A stretch of DNA of 64,000 nt from Streptomyces venezuelae (lineage in GTDB: Bacteria > Actinomycetota > Actinomycetes > Streptomycetales > Streptomycetaceae): assembly GCF_008642355.1 (NCBI RefSeq), contig NZ_CP029193.1:1264001-1328000 (forward strand), read 5' to 3'. Positions 58,949-64,000 of the stretch are shown here, in pieces. The notes under the pieces are model-generated. The model saw nothing but the letters and a program-made list of their open reading frames with translations, did no database searches and was not told the origin of the DNA. The stretch's first letter is position 1, and the number at the start of each line of letters is the position of its first letter. The position numbers and the translations under genes are program-made.

Positions 58949-61339
58949 ATGACGAACATTCCGCCTCCTGCCGAGGAGCTCCGCATCCTCGACTGGGAGC
59001 TGCGCCAACTGGAGTCGCGCAGAACGCAGTTGCTGCAGCGCCGGGCCTGGCTGCTCGGCGTCCTGCGCGCGGCGGGCCCGGCCGGGCCGCCCCCTCGCCC
59101 GACCGGGCCGCCCGCCCCCGACGCCGCGCCGCCGAGCGTCCAGAACGTCCTGCTCGCGCTGGGCGGTGCGCTCCTGACCATCGCGGCGATCGCGTTCACG
59201 GTGGTGAGCTGGGGCCACTTGGGGATCGGCGGCCGGAGCGCGGTCCTGGGCGCGGTGACGCTCGCGGCGCTCGGCACGCCCGCGTTCCTGCTGCGCCGCT
59301 CGCTGCGCTCGACGGCGGAGGCGGTGGCGGGCCTCGGTCTGGCGCTGACGGTCCTCGACGCGTACGCGCTGCGCTACCTCGCGCTCCCGGACGTGAGCGC
59401 CTTCGGGTACGCGGCCGCCACCTCGGCGGTCCTTGCCGCGGTCTGGTCCGGGTACGGGCTGCTGCTCCGGGGACTGCGCCTGCCGCTGCCGTTCGCGATC
59501 GTGGCGGCGCAGCTTCCCCTGATCCTGTGGGCGGGCGCCGCGCACGCCGATACGTATGTGATGACGGCCGCGCTGCTCGTGACGGCGGCCTTCGACACGG
59601 CGCTCGCGCTCTGGGCGGGCATCCGTTCGGTGCGGGCCGCCGCCACGGCCGGCGCGTGTGTGCTGGGTCTGTGGGGTGCGGCGAGCGCCGGCTGGCTCTC
59701 CGTGCAGGCGTCGGCTCCCGGTGGGGCGGCCCGCGCGGGCGTGCTGCTGCTGTTCGCCGCCGGGGTCGCGCTGGTGGCCGCATGGCGGGCGAAGGGTGCC
59801 GAGGTGACGAGCGGTGCGGCCGGTGCGTGCGGACTGCTCGTGGTGGGCGCGTCGGGCGGGATGCTGCGGACCGCACTTCCTGCCGCGTGGACGGTGCCGG
59901 CGTATCTGGCGTGCGGCGTGGCGCTGTTGGCCGTGGTCCGCACCTCGCTGCCGTGGGCGCTGCGGCGCGGGGTCCTCGCGGCGTCGGCCGCGGTGCAGGG
60001 GCTCGCGGTGCTGTGGGCGCTGCCGGTCGCGGCGATCGCCCTGCTGGGCCCGTTCGGCTGGGGGACCCGCGTCTGGTCGGGTGCACCGGGTGATGCCCGG
60101 GACGCGCTGCTGCTCGAACTGCCGCTCGCTTACCCGCTCCTGGCCCCGCTGGTGCTCGGCGCCGTCGCCGCCGTCCTCGCCGTGACGGCCGGGCCGTTGG
60201 GCGAGTCGGCGCGGCGGGCCGCACGGTACGGCGCGCCGGTGCTCCTGTGGTCCGCGTTCGTTGCGCTGCCCGCCGCGCTCCGCCTGCCGTACGGCGCCGG
60301 GGTGGTGGCTCAGCTGATGGCGACCGCCGCCCTCCTCGCCGTGGCCGCGCGTGCCGCGTCGGCCGTTCCCGCGGTGACCGCGTCGGTCCTCGCGCTGGGC
60401 TCGTCGGCGAGCGTCGCGTTCCTGTCGCTGGCCACCGAGACGGCCACCCTGACCACCCTCGGCGTGCTGACGGCACTGCACCTCGCGGCCTGTGTGCGGC
60501 CGGTGCGGACCGGGGCGCCCGCTCCCGGCACCGCGGCGCTCGCCGCCTGCGCCGCGTCGGCGGCGGCGCTCGCGTTGGTCTGCGCGTCGGGTGCCGCGTG
60601 GGGCCTGCGCCCGGAGCACATCGGGCTGCTCTCGCTGACGGTCCCCGCGCTCGCCGCGGCGGCCACGGCCCGTCTCGGCACGCATCCGCTGACACCGCCC
60701 GTGGAGATCATGGCGGCCGTCTCCGGAGCCGTGGCGGTCGTCCTCGCCGCGGGAGACGCCCCCGTCCTGTCGCTCGTCCTGGCGCTCTGCGGGGTCATCG
60801 CGTCCGGCACCGCGCTGCGGGCCGACCGGCACGCCGTCGGGTACGCGGCCGGGGTGCTGTTCGTCCTGGCGAGCTGGGTGCGCCTCGTGTCGTGGGAGGT
60901 GTCGGCCCCGGAGGCATACACCCTGCCGGTGACCGTCCCCGCACTCCTCATCGGGTGGCTGCGGCGGCGCCGCGACCCGGCGGTCTCCTCCTGGACGGCG
61001 TACGGCCCCGGCCTCGCGGTGACGCTGCTCCCGAGCCTCGCGGCCGCCTGGGGCGACGCGCACTGGCAGCGTCCGCTGCTGCTCGGCACGGCGGCCCTGG
61101 CCCTGACACTGGCGGGCGCCCACTACCGGCTGCGGGCCCCGCTGGTCCTCGGCGGCGCGGTTCTCGCCCTGGACGCGCTGCACGAACTGGCTCCGTACAT
61201 CGTGCAGGTCGTGGACGCGCTGCCGCGCTGGCTGCCGCCCGCGCTCGCGGGTCTGCTGCTGCTCGCGGTCGGTGCCACGTACGAACAACGCCTGCGCGAC
61301 GCGCGCCGGTTCCGGAATGTCCTGAACCGAATGCACTGA
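58949..61339 (+). CDS. Large polytopic membrane protein (SCO7613 C-terminal-domain type)
   Basis: 796 residues. A short helical head (EELRILDWELRQLESRRTQL) and Pro linker are followed by more than 20 hydrophobic helices with alternating Ala/Leu/Val blocks. No transporter motif was recognised. The head plus very long membrane array resembles proteins annotated in streptomycetes as SCO7613 C-terminal domain-containing membrane proteins. Function unknown. ATG at 58949 is preferred because similarity starts at TNIPPPAEE. Flanked by two tRNA-Val genes on the other strand. Confidence 0.78.
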   Translation: MTNIPPPAEELRILDWELRQLESRRTQLLQRRAWLLGVLRAAGPAGPPPRPTGPPAPDAAPPSVQNVLLALGGALLTIAAIAFTVVSWGHLGIGGRSAVLGAVTLAALGTPAFLLRRSLRSTAEAVAGLGLALTVLDAYALRYLALPDVSAFGYAAATSAVLAAVWSGYGLLLRGLRLPLPFAIVAAQLPLILWAGAAHADTYVMTAALLVTAAFDTALALWAGIRSVRAAATAGACVLGLWGAASAGWLSVQASAPGGAARAGVLLLFAAGVALVAAWRAKGAEVTSGAAGACGLLVVGASGGMLRTALPAAWTVPAYLACGVALLAVVRTSLPWALRRGVLAASAAVQGLAVLWALPVAAIALLGPFGWGTRVWSGAPGDARDALLLELPLAYPLLAPLVLGAVAAVLAVTAGPLGESARRAARYGAPVLLWSAFVALPAALRLPYGAGVVAQLMATAALLAVAARAASAVPAVTASVLALGSSASVAFLSLATETATLTTLGVLTALHLAACVRPVRTGAPAPGTAALAACAASAAALALVCASGAAWGLRPEHIGLLSLTVPALAAAATARLGTHPLTPPVEIMAAVSGAVAVVLAAGDAPVLSLVLALCGVIASGTALRADRHAVGYAAGVLFVLASWVRLVSWEVSAPEAYTLPVTVPALLIGWLRRRRDPAVSSWTAYGPGLAVTLLPSLAAAWGDAHWQRPLLLGTAALALTLAGAHYRLRAPLVLGGAVLALDALHELAPYIVQVVDALPRWLPPALAGLLLLAVGATYEQRLRDARRFRNVLNRMH

Positions 61340-61401
61340 TTACCGGCCGCCGCGAACATGTGGACCCGTCAATTCCCTTAAAGGGCGCGGGAATACGAGA
61401 A

Positions 61402-61431
61402 CGGCCCGGAGGCTCAATAGCCTCCGGGCCG
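61402..61431 (-). terminator. Hairpin after tRNA-Val(CAC) copy 2
   Basis: A perfect 13-bp stem (61402-61414 with 61419-61431), loop CAAT, is followed on the minus strand by a weakly T-rich TTCTCGTATT tail. Confidence 0.75.
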
Positions 61432-61441
61432 TAATCCGGGG

Positions 61442-61513
61442 TGGGCGATACTGGGTTCGAACCAGTGACCTCTTCGGTGTGAACGAAGCGCTCTCCCACT
61501 GAGCTAATCGCCC
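61442..61513 (-). tRNA. tRNA-Val (CAC), second identical copy
   Basis: All 72 nt match the copy at 58288-58359. Anticodon CAC, discriminator A, no encoded CCA. Its flanks and terminator differ from those of the first copy, so this is a gene duplicate and not an assembly repeat of a longer unit. Confidence 0.96.
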
Positions 61514-61575
61514 CGGGCGCAGGAAGAACATTACCGCATGTCAGCGGGTGCTCCCGACCGCCCCGGACCCGGCGG

Positions 61576-62010
61576 TCACTCCTTGATCTTCCACGGCATG
61601 GTGATGCCGAACTTCCACACGTAGACCGCGACGAGCACCGCGACGATCACGAGGCCGATCGTGGTCAGGATGATGTTGCGGCGACGCACCTTCGGGTCGA
61701 GTGCACGCTGTGCCGCCTCGGTGACCTTGCGTTTCGTCCAGCGGAGCACCAGCTGCGCCCAGACGAACTCGGTCGCCCAGATCGCCATGCCGCCGAAGAT
61801 CACGAGCCAGCCGGGGCCCGGCAGCGGCAGCATGATGATGCCCGCGACGACGACCGCGAGACCGACGATGAAGACGCCCACCTGCCAGCTCAGGTGCAGC
61901 ACCCGGCGGGACTGGATGTACTGCGGAGCCCGCGAGCCGAGCGGCTGGTCGGACCTGGCTCCGGCGGTCGGATCCGTGACCCCCGCCGAATCGTTACTCC
62001 CCGTATTCAT
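61576..62010 (-). CDS. PGPGW-motif small membrane protein (TIGR02611-like)
   Basis: 144 residues from the ATG at 62010. Two adjacent helices (about 42-85) contain the family signature MLPLPGPGWLVIFGGMAIWATEF, here quoted in parts: IIMLPLPGPGWLV and FGGMAIWATEF. A basic loop (TKRKVTEAAQRALDPKVRRR) and a last helix near 118-135 follow. Function unknown. It is divergent from ssgB. Confidence 0.82.
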   Translation of the reverse strand: MNTGSNDSAGVTDPTAGARSDQPLGSRAPQYIQSRRVLHLSWQVGVFIVGLAVVVAGIIMLPLPGPGWLVIFGGMAIWATEFVWAQLVLRWTKRKVTEAAQRALDPKVRRRNIILTTIGLVIVAVLVAVYVWKFGITMPWKIKE

Positions 62011-62101
62011 GCAGCCAAACCCTACCGGACGGAAACCCATCACCGGAATGGGCGCATGGATGGATGGGACAATCCGCCATACGGGGCGTCTAAAGACACG
62101 C

Positions 62102-62120
62102 AAATCCCTCAGAGGGGTTT
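62102..62120. promoter_or_regulatory. Inverted repeat in the ssgB upstream region
   Basis: AAATCCCTC-A-GAGGGGTTT, arms of 9 bp with one T-G pair, lies about 80 nt before the ssgB start in the divergent promoter region. It may be an operator. No sigma-factor consensus could be assigned with confidence. Confidence 0.35.
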
Positions 62121-62201
62121 ACAACGGCACCGTAGGTGGCATGTCGATTTCGCCGACGTGCGAATCCCCGAGCGCACACTGAGCGAAAGGCCCTGGCGCT
62201 T

Positions 62202-62615
62202 ATGAACACCACGGTCAGCTGCGAGCTGCACCTGCGCCTCGTTGTGTCGAGCGAGTCCTCACTGCCTGTTCCCGCAGGACTGCGGTATGACACGGCCGAT
62301 CCCTATGCCGTGCACGCCACCTTCCACACCGGAGCCGAGGAAACCGTCGAGTGGGTGTTCGCCCGCGACCTCCTCGCCGAGGGCCTGCACCGGCCCACCG
62401 GTACCGGCGACGTCCGAGTCTGGCCGTCCCGGAGCCACGGTCAGGGCGTTGTCTGCATCGCCCTGAGTTCCCCGGAGGGCGAGGCTCTGCTCGAGGCCCC
62501 GGCGCGGGCCCTGGAATCCTTCCTCAAGCGAACGGACGCAGCCGTGCCACCCGGCACGGAACACCGCCATTTCGACCTCGACACGGAGCTCTCCCACATC
62601 CTTGCCGAGAGCTGA
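62202..62615 (+). CDS. ssgB: Sporulation septum-site protein SsgB
   Basis: SsgB is a SsgA-like protein that positions FtsZ at sporulation septa in streptomycetes. 137 residues beginning NTTVSCELHLRLVVSSESSL and including DPYAVHATFHTGAEETVEWV and the C-terminal FDLDTELSHILAES; it matches S. coelicolor SsgB in length and, as I remember it, nearly in full. ATG at 62202 with AAAGG about 11 nt upstream gives the known N-terminus. It is a single gene followed by a very strong hairpin. Confidence 0.97.
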   Translation: MNTTVSCELHLRLVVSSESSLPVPAGLRYDTADPYAVHATFHTGAEETVEWVFARDLLAEGLHRPTGTGDVRVWPSRSHGQGVVCIALSSPEGEALLEAPARALESFLKRTDAAVPPGTEHRHFDLDTELSHILAES

Positions 62616-62710
62616 GCGCCGCTCGGCGCGTCGAGATCCGCCACGCCGTCCGACTCGGGGCGACGGCGCAAGCAGTCACGACACAACGACACAAGGCGAA
62701 CAGATGCAGA

Positions 62711-62755
62711 CACCGGCGCCGTCGCCGCGGGCCTCCCGCGGCGACGGCGCCGGTG
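62711..62755 (+). terminator. Perfect 21-bp hairpin after ssgB
   Basis: Arms 62711-62731 and 62735-62755 are fully complementary over 21 bp with a 3-nt CCT loop. No T-tract follows. It separates ssgB from the CGNR gene. Confidence 0.85.
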
Positions 62756-62830
62756 CGTTCCGTGGCGAAGCCGCTAGCATCGGCCAGCATCGGCGGGCAC
62801 CGGCCCGACCCCCAGGCCAGGGAGCAAATC

Positions 62831-63400
62831 GTGCTGATCACCCACGACACCCGGTGTTCTCTCGACGCCGTGGTCGATCTGGTGAACACCGCACCGGAGA
62901 CGAACGGCGCGGACGGGCTCGCGAGCGTGGCGGCGCTCGGTGATTTCGTACGAAGCCACGACGTGAGCGACGTCGGGGCGCTCTCGGAGGGCGACCTCGC
63001 CGACGTGCACCGCATCCGCGCCCGCTTCGGCGAGGTCTTCGCGCACCCGGAACCGCAGGCCGCGTCCGCGATCCTCAACGACCTGATCGCGCGGGCCGGC
63101 ACCACGCCCCGGCTCACCGACCACGACGGTTACGACTGGCACATCCACTACTTCGCGCCCGGCGCGTCCGTCGCGGACCACCTGGCGGCCGACTGCGGCA
63201 TGGCCCTCGCGTTCTTCGTCGTCGCGGGCGAGCAGGAGCGGCTGCGGCGCTGCGAGGCACCGGACTGCCGGCACGCCTTCGTCGACCTGTCGCGCAACCG
63301 TTCCCGCCGCTACTGCGACAGCCGCACCTGCGGCAACCGCCTGCACGTGGCCGCGTACCGCGCCCGCCGCAAGGAGGCCTCGGGCCAGAGCGTCCCCTAG
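62831..63400 (+). CDS. CGNR zinc-finger / ABATE-domain regulator
   Basis: 189 residues from a GTG at 62831 preceded by AGGGAG. The N-terminal ABATE-like domain (DAVVDLVNTAPETNGADGL) has the proposed substrate-binding region. The C-terminal zinc ribbon has CEAPDC, then YCDSRTCGNRLHVAAYRARR with the CGNR box. Probable DNA-binding stress regulator; target unknown. Confidence 0.9.
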   Translation: MLITHDTRCSLDAVVDLVNTAPETNGADGLASVAALGDFVRSHDVSDVGALSEGDLADVHRIRARFGEVFAHPEPQAASAILNDLIARAGTTPRLTDHDGYDWHIHYFAPGASVADHLAADCGMALAFFVVAGEQERLRRCEAPDCRHAFVDLSRNRSRRYCDSRTCGNRLHVAAYRARRKEASGQSVP

Positions 63401-63414
63401 GGCCTACGCCCTAG
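63397..63414. terminator. Short hairpin spanning both convergent stop codons
   Basis: A perfect 7-bp stem CTAGGGC/GCCCTAG with loop CTAC. The CGNR stop TAG (63398-63400) and the opposite gene's stop TAG (63411-63413) both lie within its arms. Confidence 0.5.
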
Positions 63415-63659
63415 AGCAGCAGCAGGTCGTGGAGCGTGGCCACCAGGATCAGGGTGCTGATCACCGCCAGGAAGATCATCAAGGGTGGCTGGGAGAGCGC
63501 GAAGAGGCACCCCTGCCGCTCCTCGTCACCGTGGGGCAGCTCCGCTTCGCCGTCGGTGGCGTGCCGCTCCGCGGCCGCAGGTCGTCGCTCATGGGCCGGT
63601 GCCGAGTCTCCGCCGTCGTCCGGCGGGGCGGCATCGCCCTCTGTGGTGGTGTCAAGCAT
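63411..63659 (-). CDS. Small C-tail-anchored membrane protein
   Basis: 82 residues beginning MLDTTTEGDAAPPD. An acidic, low-complexity N-terminal part of 50 residues is followed by one C-terminal helix (LMIFLAVISTLILVATLHDLLLL, here PLMIFLAVISTLILVATLH). Function unknown. The ATG at 63659 follows a GGCGAG; the frame extends upstream, but the residues there are atypical. Confidence 0.6.
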   Translation of the reverse strand: MLDTTTEGDAAPPDDGGDSAPAHERRPAAAERHATDGEAELPHGDEERQGCLFALSQPPLMIFLAVISTLILVATLHDLLLL

Positions 63660-63838
63660 CTCGCCGTGATGATGACGCAGCCGCGGGCCGGTTGCCGACC
63701 AACACGCCCGGCCGGGGCGGCAGTTCGTCGGAACCCGTGAACAGGGAAAAGTCCAGCGCCGAGCGCGTACCACCCCTCGCTCAGAGGCCCTTCATCCGTG
63801 GGACCGGCCCGCCCCGTCCGTACCCGAACGAGGGAACC

Positions 63839-64000
63839 TCAGATTCCGTGCTTCTTCAGGATGGCCTCGATGTCACTGAAGTCCTCCGCGGGCGCGGCCG
63901 ACTGCGGCTTGGCCGCGGGCCGGGCCGTGCCCTGCCGGCCGCCGCCGAGCGAGGGCGCCGAGGCCGCGGGGGCGACGGCCTCGCGCTGGGCGGCCTTCGC
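63839..64000 (-). CDS. C-terminal end of an unidentified protein, cut by window edge
   Basis: The last 53 residues are visible, ending in DFSDIEAILKKHGI and preceded by an Ala/Pro/Gly-rich linker. The reading frame has the usual GC3 bias and the stop TGA is at 63839-63841. No domain is visible, so I leave it unnamed. Confidence 0.6.
   Translation of the reverse strand, partial: AKAAQREAVAPAASAPSLGGGRQGTARPAAKPQSAAPAEDFSDIEAILKKHGI

Noticed and set aside
57938-61336. Open frame of 1132 residues on the minus strand
   Set aside because: It runs through a tRNA gene and antisense to the polytopic membrane protein; composition is Arg/Gln/Gly-rich with no similarity.
58288-61513. Integrated element bounded by the two tRNA-Val genes
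   Set aside because: No integrase, recombinase or att-type partial tRNA copy is present, and the genes between look like ordinary streptomycete genes.

Overview
This is a high-GC actinobacterial chromosome segment, almost certainly from a Streptomyces. It carries near-complete copies of two Streptomyces developmental genes (bldD at the left, ssgB at the right), uses many GTG and some TTG starts, and has the dense 1-4 nt stop/start overlaps typical of the genus. The gene order is the conserved core-chromosome order of streptomycetes (pyr - bldD - nusB/efp - aro - mltG/alaS - rpsD - hisS - relA - apt/sec - ruv - pdx - PIM lipid genes - thrS - ssgB). I see no phage, insertion sequence, integrase, CRISPR array, rRNA or large biosynthetic cluster.

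Layout. 1-2.7 kb: leftward pyrimidine genes pyrR-pyrB-pyrC, with a PyrR-type RNA hairpin in front of pyrR. 2.8-3.5 kb: bldD with tandem BldD boxes over its promoter. 3.6-7.4 kb: leftward nusB, efp, an M24 peptidase-like protein with altered metal ligands, an excalibur-domain protein and a P-loop kinase-like protein. 7.6-17.2 kb: a leftward run of aroC-aroK-aroB and mltG-aroE, then ruvX, alaS and two small membrane proteins. 17.4-19.5 kb: a rightward STAND ATPase with TPR-like repeats. 19.5-24.6 kb: rpsD, rarA, a VKOR-like protein, hisS and a metallo-beta-lactamase-fold hydrolase. 24.8-27 kb: a membrane-anchored cyclophilin and a DUF349 protein, ending in a 22-bp hairpin facing relA. 27-34.6 kb: relA, a low-GC secreted protein with a helically phased TTGAG array at its promoter, then yajC-secD-secF-apt. 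34.8-39.7 kb: ruvC-ruvA-ruvB, yebC and pdxS-pdxT.

39.9-43.3 kb: a LemA-like protein and the phosphatidylinositol mannoside genes pgsA, an acyltransferase and pimA. 43.6-52.7 kb: an EF-G-like GTPase with a degenerate G4 motif, an unknown three-helix membrane protein, a 1063-residue secreted protein fusing an M4 and an M28 protease with a chitin-binding-type module, and an XRE regulator. 52.8-57.3 kb: HIT protein, thrS, an unknown protein and a DUF4365 protein. 57.5-64 kb: a DEDDh exonuclease, two identical tRNA-Val(CAC) genes around an SRPBCC protein and a giant polytopic membrane protein, a PGPGW membrane protein, ssgB, a CGNR zinc-finger regulator and two small or partial genes.

Most of the window is housekeeping: nucleotide, aromatic amino-acid and vitamin B6 synthesis, translation, recombination, secretion and membrane lipid synthesis. 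The parts that stand out are the altered M24 protein beside efp, the dual-protease fusion, the EF-G paralogue lacking its guanine-specificity motif, the small low-GC gene with a phased operator between relA and apt, and the PyrR hairpin abutting the pyrR ribosome-binding site. Where several starts were possible I chose by Shine-Dalgarno spacing and by where family similarity begins. Family names come from recognising motifs by eye, not from a database search.
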